Source: Paraburkholderia phytofirmans PsJN (GTDB taxonomy: Bacteria; Pseudomonadota; Gammaproteobacteria; Burkholderiales; Burkholderiaceae). From it: a stretch of 64,000 nt of DNA. The notes beneath the pieces were generated by a model, which saw only the letters and a list, made by a program, of their open reading frames with translations, searched no databases and was not told where the DNA came from. This document shows, in pieces, positions 1 through 8,562 of this stretch (positions within the stretch are counted from its first letter, which is position 1; every line of letters begins with the position of its first letter). The stretch spans positions 4,216,001 to 4,280,000 of the forward strand of contig NC_010681.1 of NCBI RefSeq assembly GCF_000020125.1, in the 5' to 3' direction. A program made the translations under genes and the position numbers.

Positions 1-132
1 CCAGCGGAAGTGGCCGAGGCGTTCGTTGCCACGCGTCTCGCCGAAGGTTGCGGCGAAAGCGGCCGTGTATATGGCACGCTGCCGGCCACGTTTGATCACG
101 CGGCGATCATCGAAAGAGCGTTTCCTGTCTGA
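1..132 (+). CDS. C-terminal end of an acyl-CoA dehydrogenase, possibly AidB-like (partial)
   Basis: The reading frame is open from the window edge for 43 codons to a TGA at 130-132. It reads AEAFVATRL, then VYGTLPATFDHAAIIERA, which resembles the C-terminal tail of acyl-CoA dehydrogenases of the AidB (alkylation response) type as I remember them. Codon use is GC-rich like the neighbours. Only the tail is visible, so no catalytic residue can be checked and the family call is tentative. Confidence 0.4.
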   Translation, partial: PAEVAEAFVATRLAEGCGESGRVYGTLPATFDHAAIIERAFPV

Positions 133-244
133 CGTTCGGCACGCACGCTTCAATCAAGCCGGGAAGCTACGGAAAAGCAGCGCAAGCAAATCCAAAAAAA
201 GCGCGACTCGACGCGCAACGCAATCCATCAGGGAGTGGACACAC

Positions 245-1663
245 ATGAAGAACGATCTGCCGGAAGTCGCCGCGCTCGAAGCGCTGCTGCGCGAGCAGCG
301 CCACGCCTATTTACGCGCGCCGTATCCGTCGTGGGACGCACGCGCCGCGCATCTGAAAGCGCTGCGCAAAGTCATGCTCGACAATCGCGACGCACTTGCC
401 GATGCGATGAACGCCGACTTCGGCAATCGTGCGAAACAGGAAGTGCTGCTCGCGGAATTCCTGCTGGTGAAGGAGGAAATCGACGGCGCGCTACGGCATG
501 GCAAGCGCTGGATGAAATCACAACGCCGCAGCACCAACAAATGGCTGCTGCCGGCGCGCGCGAAAGTCGTGCCGCAGCCGCTCGGCGTGGTCGGCATCAT
601 CGTGCCGTGGAATTATCCGGTGTTGCTCGCCGTCAGTCCGCTCGTCAGCGCGTTGACCGCCGGCAATCGCGCGATCGTCAAAATGTCCGAATTGACGCCG
701 CGCACTTCGGCGCTATTCGAGCAGTTGATCGGCCAGACCTTCGCGCGCGATCACGTCGCGGTGGTGAACGGCGACGCCGCGCTCGCCGCCGCCTTCAGCG
801 CGCAGCCCTTCGATCACTTGCTGTTCACGGGTTCGACCAAGGTCGGTCACGAAGTGATGCGCGCCGCCGCCGAGCATCTGACGCCGGTCACGCTCGAACT
901 GGGCGGCAAGTCGCCGGCCATCATCGGCGCGCATGCGCGTTTCGACAACGCGGTGGACAACCTCATCGCCGGCAAGACGCTCAACGCGGGGCAAACCTGT
1001 GTCGCGCCCGATTACGTGCTGGTGCCGCGCGGCAAGGAGCAGGCGTTCGTCGAACGGGCGCGCGCGCGGATGGCGAAGATGTATCCGAATTTCGCCAATA
1101 ACCCGGATTACACCTCGATCATTTCGACGCGCCACTTCGCGCGGCTGGAGCGTCTCGCCGACGAAGCCCAGGCCGCCGGCGCTCAATTGCACGCACTCAC
1201 CGACAGTTCGCCCGATGCAGCGAGCCGCCGCTTTCCGCTGATCGCCGTCACCAACGCGCCGGACGAATGCGCGCTGATGCAGGAGGAGATTTTCGGGCCG
1301 CTGCTGCCAATCGTGTCCTACGACACGCTCGACGACGGGATCGCGTGGATCAACGCCCGGCCGCGTCCTCTCGCGCTCTATCTCTACGCCGACGACACCG
1401 CCACCATCGAGCGCGTGACGCACGAAACCATCGCCGGCGGCATGGCGATCAACGAAACGCTGATGCATCTGGCGTGCGAGAGCCTGCCGTTTGGCGGAGT
1501 CGGCGCGAGCGGAATGGGTGCGTATCACGGCTACGAAGGCTTCGTGACGTTCTCGAAGATGAAGCCGGTGTTGACGCAGGCGCGTCTGAACGCGCGCGGC
1601 TGGATTTCGCCGCCGTACGGCAAACGGGTCGACGCGCTGCTGAAACTGATGATGCGGTTCTGA
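245..1663 (+). CDS. calB: Coniferyl aldehyde dehydrogenase
   Basis: NAD(P)-dependent aldehyde dehydrogenase of 472 residues, expected to oxidise coniferyl aldehyde to ferulate in lignin-derived phenylpropanoid catabolism. Family motifs are present: VGIIVPWNYP near residue 120, FTGSTKVG, the general-base glutamate E218 in LELGGKSP, the nucleophile C252 in NAGQTC, and EEIFGPLLP. ATG 245 is preferred because the longer reading back to position 26 adds a basic non-ALDH sequence overlapping the preceding gene. It converges on the minus-strand flhB-like gene with only three bases between the stops. The substrate is inferred from overall resemblance to CalB proteins; another aromatic or aliphatic aldehyde is possible. 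Confidence 0.75.
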   Translation: MKNDLPEVAALEALLREQRHAYLRAPYPSWDARAAHLKALRKVMLDNRDALADAMNADFGNRAKQEVLLAEFLLVKEEIDGALRHGKRWMKSQRRSTNKWLLPARAKVVPQPLGVVGIIVPWNYPVLLAVSPLVSALTAGNRAIVKMSELTPRTSALFEQLIGQTFARDHVAVVNGDAALAAAFSAQPFDHLLFTGSTKVGHEVMRAAAEHLTPVTLELGGKSPAIIGAHARFDNAVDNLIAGKTLNAGQTCVAPDYVLVPRGKEQAFVERARARMAKMYPNFANNPDYTSIISTRHFARLERLADEAQAAGAQLHALTDSSPDAASRRFPLIAVTNAPDECALMQEEIFGPLLPIVSYDTLDDGIAWINARPRPLALYLYADDTATIERVTHETIAGGMAINETLMHLACESLPFGGVGASGMGAYHGYEGFVTFSKMKPVLTQARLNARGWISPPYGKRVDALLKLMMRF

Positions 1664-1666
1664 CGC

Positions 1667-2026
1667 TCAACGGGTCGCCGGCCCACCTTCGATTTCGGTG
1701 GCCACCACGTCGATGACATCCGGCGCGTCGGCGTTCGCGGCCGGCGGCGGCTCGTTCTCGGCGCCGCTTTCCAGCCGATGCAGCCACGCGAGCATTTCCG
1801 CCACCGCCTGATAAAGCTGCGGCGGAATGCGCGCATCGAGATCCACCTGCATCAGCAGCGAGACCATTTCGGGCGCTTCGTGCACGTACAGGCCAGCCTC
1901 CTTGGCCCGCTGCACGATCATCTCGGCCAGCATGCCGTAGCCTTTGGCGATCACGCGCGGCGCGGGATCACTGCCTTGGGCGTCGTAGACGAGCGCGGCC
2001 GCGCTGCGGCGATGTTTGCGGCTCAT
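1667..2026 (-). CDS. Stand-alone FlhB C-terminal-domain protein
   Basis: A 119-residue protein with no membrane segment that matches only the cytoplasmic FlhB_CC part of the export switch protein. Its RRSAAALVYD start aligns with the PTHFAVALQY stretch just after the autocleavage site of full-length FlhB in this window, and the rest (VIAKGYG, EAPEMVSLLMQVDLDARIP, QAVAEMLAWLHRL) aligns with VVAKGVN, EAPPLARALYHNVELNREIP, GAVAEVLAWVYQL. The NPTH motif itself is absent. The start ATG overlaps the stop of the fliK-like gene (TGATG), implying translational coupling. A GTG three bases upstream is an alternative start. Role inferred: an auxiliary or decoy substrate-specificity switch partner. Confidence 0.8.
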   Translation of the reverse strand: MSRKHRRSAAALVYDAQGSDPAPRVIAKGYGMLAEMIVQRAKEAGLYVHEAPEMVSLLMQVDLDARIPPQLYQAVAEMLAWLHRLESGAENEPPPAANADAPDVIDVVATEIEGGPATR

Positions 2027-3459
2027 CACATGTCCCAGTCGAAATCGTCGGGCGGCGTGGCTGCGGTGCGACGGCGCACGCCCGCGGTTCGGCTCGCCGC
2101 CGAAGCGGCCGCACCGCCCGCCGCCGCCGAACCGGTCGCCGAAGCCGAGCGCGCATACGCCGACGCCGCCGCCTGAGCGGCCGCCGCGCCCGCGGCATTC
2201 GCGGCGGTGGCGGGCGCGCCGCCGCCGATCTCGCGAATCGTCAAACCATTCAACTGGATGCCCGCCGCCGCGAGCCGCTGACGGAAGCTCTCACCCTGCA
2301 TCGCAAGGCGCGCGGCGCCGCCGGGACTCGCCTGCACGCGCGCGACGAGGCGCGTGCCGGTCAGTGTCAGTTCCGCGTCGACGGTGCCGAGCGTCGGCAG
2401 CGATAGCGTCAGGCGCGTGCGCCACGGCTGATCGTCCTCGCTTGCCGTGCCGCCGCCGCTGCGGTCCCATTCGTCGCCTTCCTGCTCGATGGTCCAGTCG
2501 AGCTTGGCGCCCGGCCATGCTTCGCCGGTCCAGCGAAACTGCCCGGTCGCGAGCAGATCGAGCTGCTGACGCACCAACGGCACGGTCGCGGGATGAACCG
2601 CGGCGGCCATCGGCTGCGAATTCTGCGAGGCGCCTCCGTCGACGGTTTGCGCGGCCGCGTTATGCAGGCTCGCATGCGCGGGCTGGCCGTTCAGGTCCGA
2701 CAGGGAACTGGCCAGCACTTCGCCGGCCACGAAACGCGCGGCTTGCGCATTGGGGATCGAAGGCATCCCGCGAGCAGCGGCGCCGGCGTCTTGCGTGCCG
2801 CCGTTCGATGGACCATTCGGCGCCGCACCCATGCCCTGCCGGGCGGACGGATTGGCGGGCGACGCGTCGCCGCCGTCGTTCGCCCAATCGAGCGGCAGTT
2901 GCGCGGCAGCGGCAACGAGTTTGTTCTGCGCCTCGCCAGCGAGCGAAGCGGGAGAACGCTGTCCCGCCAGCCATTGCGCGAGATGCGCTTCATAAAAGAG
3001 GCCGCTATCGCCGACGGTCTGTTCGAGCGCTGCGGCGAGCGCCGCGACCGGCACCTGGGCCGCCGCGACATTGGCGGTGGCCGCGGTGGTAGCGGAATTC
3101 GGATTGGCGGTGGATGCAGTGGAAGCCGTTGCGGCAGCGGACGTGTCGAACAGCGGCAACGCGTCCACTTCGATATCGAGCGCGGGCGCGGCCGGCCAGA
3201 TCGGCGTCTGGCCGATCACGGCGGGCGTCGCCTCGCCGCCCGAGCGCACGATCGCATTGAGCGTCAGCGCGACGGCGGACAGCGCGGTCTGGGCGGAAGG
3301 CTGCGGCGCGGGCGTCTCAATGAGCGCCGGCATGGTCGGCGCGGTTTCGACGCCCGCCGTGCCGGCCTGCGAAGCAGCCGCACTGCCTGGCGCGATATTG
3401 AGCAGACTATCGATCCGGCTCGCGAGCACCGAAGCGACAGTCGTGTCGATCCCGTTCAT
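2026..3459 (-). CDS. Second FliK-type hook-length control protein
   Basis: 477 residues. The first ~290 are low-complexity, Ala/Gly/Pro/Gln-rich. A C-terminal Flg_hook-like domain follows from about residue 295 to 420, including QQLDLLATGQFRWTGEAW, RLTLSLPTLGTVDAELTL and FRQRLAAAGIQLNGLTI. FliK measures hook length and triggers the FlhB switch from rod/hook to filament export. The canonical fliK is at 10728-12221, and the two are only distantly similar. This copy sits downstream of fliS-fliT and directly upstream of the free FlhB C-domain, suggesting a co-evolved pair. It might act in a late export step or be specialised for another export event. Confidence 0.75.
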   Translation of the reverse strand: MNGIDTTVASVLASRIDSLLNIAPGSAAASQAGTAGVETAPTMPALIETPAPQPSAQTALSAVALTLNAIVRSGGEATPAVIGQTPIWPAAPALDIEVDALPLFDTSAAATASTASTANPNSATTAATANVAAAQVPVAALAAALEQTVGDSGLFYEAHLAQWLAGQRSPASLAGEAQNKLVAAAAQLPLDWANDGGDASPANPSARQGMGAAPNGPSNGGTQDAGAAARGMPSIPNAQAARFVAGEVLASSLSDLNGQPAHASLHNAAAQTVDGGASQNSQPMAAAVHPATVPLVRQQLDLLATGQFRWTGEAWPGAKLDWTIEQEGDEWDRSGGGTASEDDQPWRTRLTLSLPTLGTVDAELTLTGTRLVARVQASPGGAARLAMQGESFRQRLAAAGIQLNGLTIREIGGGAPATAANAAGAAAAQAAASAYARSASATGSAAAGGAAASAASRTAGVRRRTAATPPDDFDWDM

Positions 3460-3550
3460 GCCGATTCCTTGGTCACATTGGCGGCGTCGCGCTCAAATAA
3501 AGTCAGTCAGCCGGATGAATAGAGGCGCCTCTCGGCGCGCACGGCGCAAC

Positions 3551-3877
3551 TCAGCGCGCTCCGTACAGCTCCTTGAGCACGCGCGTGGGCCGTCCGGCGA
3601 ACAGCGCGGACAGATTGGCCATGCGCGGATTCGCCAGATCGCGGATCGCGGCGTCGTCGGCGAGGATCTGGCGGATCAGCGCGTACTTGCGCAGACGCTC
3701 CGCCTCGTCGAGCTTCACGCCCGTTTCGGCGTCTTTCAACGCCTCCACCAGATGGCGGTATTCCTCCTGCAGGTGGACCAGATCGTTCCACAGCGCGCGC
3801 CGGGCAGCTATCAGCATGCGGCAGGAAATCGCTGCAATCGCCTCGTAGCGGGCGAAGTATTCTGCGTTCGATGTCAT
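3551..3877 (-). CDS. fliT: Flagellar export chaperone / FlhDC anti-activator FliT
   Basis: 108 residues, mostly helical, containing RYEAIAAISCRMLIAARR and DEAERLRKYALIRQILADDAAIRDL. FliT binds the filament cap protein FliD and in enterics also restrains FlhDC. The family is poorly conserved, and the call rests on size, helical character and position immediately after fliS. ATG 3877 overlaps the fliS stop by four bases (ATGA), so the longer upstream reading is unlikely. No fliD gene is present in the window, so its client must be encoded elsewhere. Confidence 0.7.
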   Translation of the reverse strand: MTSNAEYFARYEAIAAISCRMLIAARRALWNDLVHLQEEYRHLVEALKDAETGVKLDEAERLRKYALIRQILADDAAIRDLANPRMANLSALFAGRPTRVLKELYGAR

Positions 3878-4308
3878 CTCATGCTTTCCGCGGCGGGCTG
3901 GGCTGCCATCCGCGCGATCTCCGGGGCAATCCCGATCCATGCCTCTTCGAGAGTGGCCAGAAGACCGTCCACCTCGACCAGCATCGCCTCGCTTTGTTTT
4001 ATGTTGGCTTCGAGCAGCCGGCGCGACATATAGCTATACAGCGCGTTCAACCGCTCCGCAATCTCACCGCCCGCCTCGAGGTTGAGCGATTGCTGCAGCC
4101 CGCTTTCGACGATCTGAATCGCCTTGCCGACCGCCTCTCCGCGAGCCGGCACATTGCCCTGCTGCAAATGCATGCGCGCCTGCGCGATCGCTTGCCTTGC
4201 GCCCTGATACAACATCACGATCAGACGATGCGGACTCGCGCCCATCACCCCTGTCTCGACGCCGACGCGTGCGTACGCATTGGCTCCAGAGTGTCCTGGG
4301 GAAAACAT
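3874..4308 (-). CDS. fliS: Flagellin export chaperone FliS
   Basis: 144 residues. FliS binds the C-terminus of flagellin in the cytosol, preventing premature polymerisation and aiding delivery to the export gate. Typical family sequence: ANAYARVGVETGVMGASPHRLIVMLYQGA at residues 9-37, then a helical bundle ending in LLATLEEAW. ATG 4308 is chosen because a strong GAGGAGG ribosome-binding site lies just upstream; the frame continues further up but without FliS-like sequence. It is the first gene of a fliS-fliT-fliK-like-flhB-like run and has its own sigma-28-type promoter. Flagellin itself is not in the window. Confidence 0.93.
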   Translation of the reverse strand: MFSPGHSGANAYARVGVETGVMGASPHRLIVMLYQGARQAIAQARMHLQQGNVPARGEAVGKAIQIVESGLQQSLNLEAGGEIAERLNALYSYMSRRLLEANIKQSEAMLVEVDGLLATLEEAWIGIAPEIARMAAQPAAESMR

Positions 4309-4393
4309 CGGCGCTCCTCCTCTCTTGCACTGCGGTTGGTCGTGGCACCTCGTCCGGGCACGTTGCCGCGCCCCGATCTCTGCCTGTACCTTG

Positions 4394-4421
4394 TTATCGG
4401 AAAGACAGCGGGAAAGCTTTA
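4394..4421 (-). promoter_or_regulatory. Sigma-28 (FliA)-type promoter for fliS
   Basis: On the minus strand TAAA (4421-4418) is followed after 16 nt by TCCGATAA (4401-4394), close to the enteric FliA pattern TAAA-N15-GCCGATAA. It lies about 86 nt upstream of the fliS start codon, in the non-coding gap between fliE and fliS. Confidence 0.65.
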
Positions 4422-4524
4422 GGCCAGCGCAAGGAGGATTAAGCGGCCAATGGTGCAGCCTTCGAGAGCCGCACGGCGCGCACACTTTCGGGCGGGCGGA
4501 ACAGCCTTGCCGCCCGAGCCGCGT

Positions 4525-4860
4525 TCACACCGACATCTGCATGATGTCGTTATAGGCGGACACCAGCTTGTTGCGCACCTGCAGGCCGAACTGGAAGCCC
4601 ACGTTGGCCTTTTGCATGTCGACCATCACGTCGTTGAGCGACACGTTCGACGAGCCGAGTTCGAACGCCTGCGATTCGCCGACCGCCTTGGTCTGATCGC
4701 CGCTGATCTTGTCCAGCGAGGCTTTCAGTGCCGACGCAAAACCGGTGGGCGTCGCCGCGCCGGACGTGTCGGCGACCGTATTGCTGCCGCCGGCCGCTTG
4801 CGCCGCCATCGACTGCATCTGTTGCAGCGCCGACGAAAGCGCGTTCACGGGGAAAGTCAT
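4525..4860 (-). CDS. fliE: Flagellar MS-ring/rod junction protein FliE
   Basis: 111 residues. FliE forms the adaptor between the FliF ring and the proximal rod and is the first rod-type export substrate. The C-terminal two thirds are characteristic: [34 protein letters not shown] and [20 protein letters not shown] 4860 ([16 protein letters not shown]) fits the family length; extension to 4893 adds unrelated residues. It is transcribed away from fliF, a usual arrangement in beta-proteobacteria. Confidence 0.95.
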   Translation of the reverse strand: MTFPVNALSSALQQMQSMAAQAAGGSNTVADTSGAATPTGFASALKASLDKISGDQTKAVGESQAFELGSSNVSLNDVMVDMQKANVGFQFGLQVRNKLVSAYNDIMQMSV

Positions 4861-5095
4861 GTTTTCTCCAGGGAAGGACGACCGGCATGCCAAACCGTAC
4901 CGATCTGGACGAAAGCATAGCAGCGGGCCATACGGGAAAGCCCCGAAACTAGGGGGGAAACCCGGCTCTATTCAAGCAATCGGGTTGAGCCGCGCTGCGG
5001 ATAATTTCAAGGGTGAAAGTCTCTGTCCGTGCGCCCGCCGACCCTCGGTGCGGTAGCGGGCAGAACGCAAAAGGCATCCCGGAGAAACCCGACGC
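4861..5095. promoter_or_regulatory. Divergent fliE/fliF control region
   Basis: A 235-base non-coding gap between divergently read fliE and fliF, so it should hold class-2 (FlhDC-dependent) promoters in both directions. I found no sigma-28 or sigma-54 motif in it and cannot place an FlhDC box with confidence. Confidence 0.5.
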
Positions 5096-6907
5096 ATGGA
5101 TTCGTCAGCCAACTCTTTGATCAACCCCGACGCCCGCATGGGCCTCGCCGGTGCGCAGCCCGGCGCCGGTGCGGCCGGTGCCGGCCAGGCCGGCGGCGCA
5201 GCAGACCTCGGCGGCCTGGGGAGCAACCTCGGTGGCAACTTCGGTCAGCGCCTGTCCGGCCTCGCGCAGATGCGCGGCAACCCGCGCGCTCCGCTGATCT
5301 TCGCGGTGGCGCTGCTGGTCGCCGTGGTGGCGGGGCTGTTCCTGTGGTCGCGGGCGCCGGACTACAAGGTGCTCTACAGCAACCTGTCGGACCGCGACGG
5401 CGGCGCCATCATCACGGCACTGCAGGCGGCCAACATTCCCTACAAGTTCTCCGACGCCGGCGGCGCGATCCTCGTGCCGGCCGAACAGGTGCATGAAATG
5501 CGTCTGCGTCTGGCCTCGCAAGGCTTGCCCAAGAGCGGCTCGGTCGGCTTCGAACTGATGGACAACCAGAAGTTCGGCATCAGCCAGTTCGCCGAGCAGA
5601 TCAACTATCAGCGCGCGCTGGAAGGCGAACTGGAACGCACGATCGAGTCGATTTCGTCGGTGAAGTCGGCGCGCGTGCATCTGGCGATTCCGAAGCCTTC
5701 CGTGTTCGTGCGCGACAAGGAAGCGCCGTCGGCCTCCGTGCTGGTCAACCTTTATCCGGGCCGCGCGCTCGACGAAGGCCAGGTGCTGGCGATCACGCAT
5801 ATGGTGTCGTCGGCGGTGCCGGACATGCCGGTGAAAGGCGTGACCATCCTCGATCAGGACGGCAACCTGTTGACGCAGCTGTCCACCGGCAGCGGACTCG
5901 ACGCCTCGCAACTGAAGTACCGCCAGCAGATCGAGCGCAGCACCCAGCAGCGCATCGACGCGATCCTCGCGCCCCTGTTCGGCTCGGGCAACGCGCATTC
6001 GCAGGTCAGCGCCGATATCGACTTCTCGCACAGCGAGCAGACCTCGGAAAACTACGGCCCGAACGGCAACCCGCAACAGGCGGCGATCCGCAGCCAGCAA
6101 TCGAGCAGCGCCACCGAAATGTCGCAAGGCGCGGCCTCGGGCGTGCCGGGCGCGCTGTCGAACCAGCCGCCGCAGCCCGCATCGGCGCCGATCAACGCGC
6201 CCAACGGCGCGAGCGGCGTGACGACCACGCCGGTCAGCGACCGCAAGGACTCGACCACCAACTACGAACTCGACAAGACGGTGCGTCATCTCGAACGGCC
6301 GATGGGCGGCATCAAGCGTCTGTCGGTGGCGGTGGTGGTGAACTATCTGCGTGTGGTCGACGCCAAGGGCCACGCCACGATGCAGCCGGTCACCGCCGAC
6401 AAGCTCGCGCAGGTCAACCAGCTGGTGAAGGACGCGATGGGCTTCGACCAGGCGCGCGGCGACTCGGTCAACGTGGTCAACAGCCCGTTCAGCACCGAGG
6501 TCGATCCGAACGCCGACCTGCCGTGGTGGCGCACGCCGGACATGATTGCGCTCGCCAAGCAGATCGCGACTTACCTCGGCATCGGCGCGGTCGCCCTGTT
6601 CCTCTACTTCGTGATGGTGAAGCCGGCGCTGCGCCGCGCCTTCCCGCCGCCGGAGCCGGCCGCCGTCGCGGCGCTGGCGTCACCGGACGAGCCGATTTTG
6701 CTGGACGGCATTCCCGCCGCCGAGCGCATGGGCGCGAACGGCACCAGCAGCAGCGTCGCCGAACTGGAAGGCGACAGCGAGCTGCTGGCGCTCGAAAGCG
6801 CCAAGCACAAATATGAGCGGAATCTGGAATTCGCGCGCAGCATCGCGCGCCAGGATCCGAAGATCGTTGCAACCGTCGTGAAAAATTGGGTGTCCGATGA
6901 GCGCTGA
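5096..6907 (+). CDS. fliF: Flagellar MS-ring protein FliF
   Basis: 603 residues forming the inner-membrane MS ring. A Gly/Ala-rich N-terminal tail precedes the first membrane helix at about 65-84 (IFAVALLVAVVAGLFLW). Then comes the periplasmic ring-building region with GFELMDNQKFGISQFAEQINY and ARVHLAIPKPSVFVRDKEAPSA. The second membrane helix is at about 488-508 (YLGIGAVALFLYFVMV). The cytoplasmic tail ends with YERNLEFARSIARQDPKIVATVVKNWV, the FliG-binding segment. It opens the fliFGHIJK run, and its stop overlaps fliG by 11 bases. Confidence 0.97.
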   Translation: MDSSANSLINPDARMGLAGAQPGAGAAGAGQAGGAADLGGLGSNLGGNFGQRLSGLAQMRGNPRAPLIFAVALLVAVVAGLFLWSRAPDYKVLYSNLSDRDGGAIITALQAANIPYKFSDAGGAILVPAEQVHEMRLRLASQGLPKSGSVGFELMDNQKFGISQFAEQINYQRALEGELERTIESISSVKSARVHLAIPKPSVFVRDKEAPSASVLVNLYPGRALDEGQVLAITHMVSSAVPDMPVKGVTILDQDGNLLTQLSTGSGLDASQLKYRQQIERSTQQRIDAILAPLFGSGNAHSQVSADIDFSHSEQTSENYGPNGNPQQAAIRSQQSSSATEMSQGAASGVPGALSNQPPQPASAPINAPNGASGVTTTPVSDRKDSTTNYELDKTVRHLERPMGGIKRLSVAVVVNYLRVVDAKGHATMQPVTADKLAQVNQLVKDAMGFDQARGDSVNVVNSPFSTEVDPNADLPWWRTPDMIALAKQIATYLGIGAVALFLYFVMVKPALRRAFPPPEPAAVAALASPDEPILLDGIPAAERMGANGTSSSVAELEGDSELLALESAKHKYERNLEFARSIARQDPKIVATVVKNWVSDER

Positions 6908-7892
6908 AGGCGTAATGAAGAGCGCGCTCCTGCTGATGTCGATCGGCGAGGAAGAAGCCGCGCAGGTGTTCAAGTTCCTCGGGCCGCGTGAAGTCCAGAA
7001 GATCGGCGTCGCGATGGCCGCATTGAAGAGCGTGACCCGCGAGCAGGTCGACGAAGTCCTGCAGGAGTTCGTGCGCGAGGCCGAGCAGCACACCGGCATG
7101 TCGCTGGATTCGAACGAGTACATCCGTTCGGTGCTGACCAAGGCGCTCGGCGACGACAAGGCCGGCGCGATCATCGACCGCATTCTGCAAGGCAGCGATA
7201 CCAGCGGTATCGAAGGCCTCAAGTGGATGGATTCCGCGGCGGTCGCCGAACTCATCAAGAACGAGCATCCGCAGATCATCGCGACCATCCTCGTTCACCT
7301 GGACCGCGATCAGGCGTCGGAAATCGTCGCCTGCTTCACGGAACGGCTGCGCAACGACGTGTTGCTGCGGATCGCGACGCTCGACGGCATCCAGCCGGCC
7401 GCGCTGCGCGAACTCGACGACGTGCTGACCGGCCTGCTGTCCGGCAGCGACAACCTCAAGCGCAGCCCGATGGGCGGCATCCGCACGGCGGCGGAAATTC
7501 TCAACTTCATGTCGAGCAATCATGAAGAAGGCGTGATCGAGAACGTTCGCCAATACGACGCGGAACTTGCGCAGAAGATTATTGATCAGATGTTTGTGTT
7601 CGAGAACCTGCTCGATCTGGAAGACCGCGCGATCCAGCTGTTGCTGAAGGAAGTCGAGTCCGAGGCGTTGATCATCTCGCTGAAGGGCGCGCCGCCCGCG
7701 CTGCGCCAGAAGTTCCTGTCGAACATGTCGCAGCGTGCGGCCGAACTGCTCGCCGAAGACCTCGACGCGCGCGGTCCGGTGCGCGTCTCCGAAGTCGAGA
7801 CGCAGCAACGCCGCATCCTGCAGATCGTGCGCAACCTGGCCGAAGGCGGCCAGATCGTTCTAGGCGGCAAGGCCGAAGATGCATATGTCTGA
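6897..7892 (+). CDS. fliG: Flagellar rotor/switch protein FliG
   Basis: 331 residues. FliG caps the C ring, binds FliF by its N-domain and engages MotA by its charged C-domain. Visible motifs are LMSIGEEEAAQVFKFL at the N-terminus, the NEHPQIIATIL signature of the middle domain, and the C-terminal MFVFENLLDLEDRAIQLLLKEVES torque helix. Length is normal. The start overlaps the end of fliF and the stop overlaps the start of fliH, consistent with one operon. Confidence 0.97.
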   Translation: MSAEGVMKSALLLMSIGEEEAAQVFKFLGPREVQKIGVAMAALKSVTREQVDEVLQEFVREAEQHTGMSLDSNEYIRSVLTKALGDDKAGAIIDRILQGSDTSGIEGLKWMDSAAVAELIKNEHPQIIATILVHLDRDQASEIVACFTERLRNDVLLRIATLDGIQPAALRELDDVLTGLLSGSDNLKRSPMGGIRTAAEILNFMSSNHEEGVIENVRQYDAELAQKIIDQMFVFENLLDLEDRAIQLLLKEVESEALIISLKGAPPALRQKFLSNMSQRAAELLAEDLDARGPVRVSEVETQQRRILQIVRNLAEGGQIVLGGKAEDAYV

Positions 7893-8562
7893 TCAGAACT
7901 CCGCAGCGAAGGAACGCCTCTCGGCCTACCAGCGCTGGGAGATGGCCTCGTTCGATCCGGTGCCGCCGGCGCCGCCCGAACCCGAAGTCGACGACGGCGC
8001 GTTCGAAGCCGAACTCGAACGCCTGCGCGACGCCGCTCATGCGCAGGGCATCGCGTCCGGCCACGTGGCCGGTCAGGCGCTCGGTTATCAGGCCGGTTAC
8101 GACCAGGGCCACGCTCAGGGTTTCGAGCAAGGCCAGAGCGAAGCGCGCGAAGAAGCCGCGCGGCTCGCGGCGCTGGCCGAAACCTTCAAGGCCGCGCTCG
8201 ACGGCGCTCAGGGCGCGATCTCCGAAACGCTGGTTGCGCTCGCGCTCGACATCGCGCAGCAGGTGGTGCGTCAGCACGTGCAGCACGACCCGACCGCGCT
8301 GATCGCCGCCGCGCGCGAGGTGCTGGCCGCCGAGCCGACGCTGGTCGGCGCACCGGCTTTGATCGTGAGTCCCGCCGATCTGCCGGTTGTCGAAGCCTAT
8401 TTGATGGAAGAACTGCAAACGCGCGGCTGGACCGTGCGTACCGATCCGGCGGTGGAGCGCGGCGGCTGCCGCGCGCAAGCCAACACCGGTGAAGTGGACG
8501 CCGGCATCGACACGCGCTGGGAGCGCGTGGCCGCCGCGCTCGGCAAGGTGAGCACATGGTGA
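7879..8562 (+). CDS. fliH: Flagellar export ATPase regulator FliH
   Basis: 227 residues. FliH forms the stator-like arm that holds the FliI ATPase at the export gate and inhibits it when free. The central stretch with spaced glycines ([26 protein letters not shown]) is the GxxxG repeat helix of the family, followed by a V/F-ATPase E-subunit-like C-terminal domain with [20 protein letters not shown] 7879 or ATG 7885 could be used; both overlap the fliG end. Its stop overlaps the fliI start. Confidence 0.92.
   Translation: MHMSDQNSAAKERLSAYQRWEMASFDPVPPAPPEPEVDDGAFEAELERLRDAAHAQGIASGHVAGQALGYQAGYDQGHAQGFEQGQSEAREEAARLAALAETFKAALDGAQGAISETLVALALDIAQQVVRQHVQHDPTALIAAAREVLAAEPTLVGAPALIVSPADLPVVEAYLMEELQTRGWTVRTDPAVERGGCRAQANTGEVDAGIDTRWERVAAALGKVSTW

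Noticed and set aside
3521..3532. AGAGGCGCCTCT palindrome between fliT and the second fliK as an operator
   Set aside because: Twelve bases of GC-rich dyad are common by chance here and no partner site was seen.
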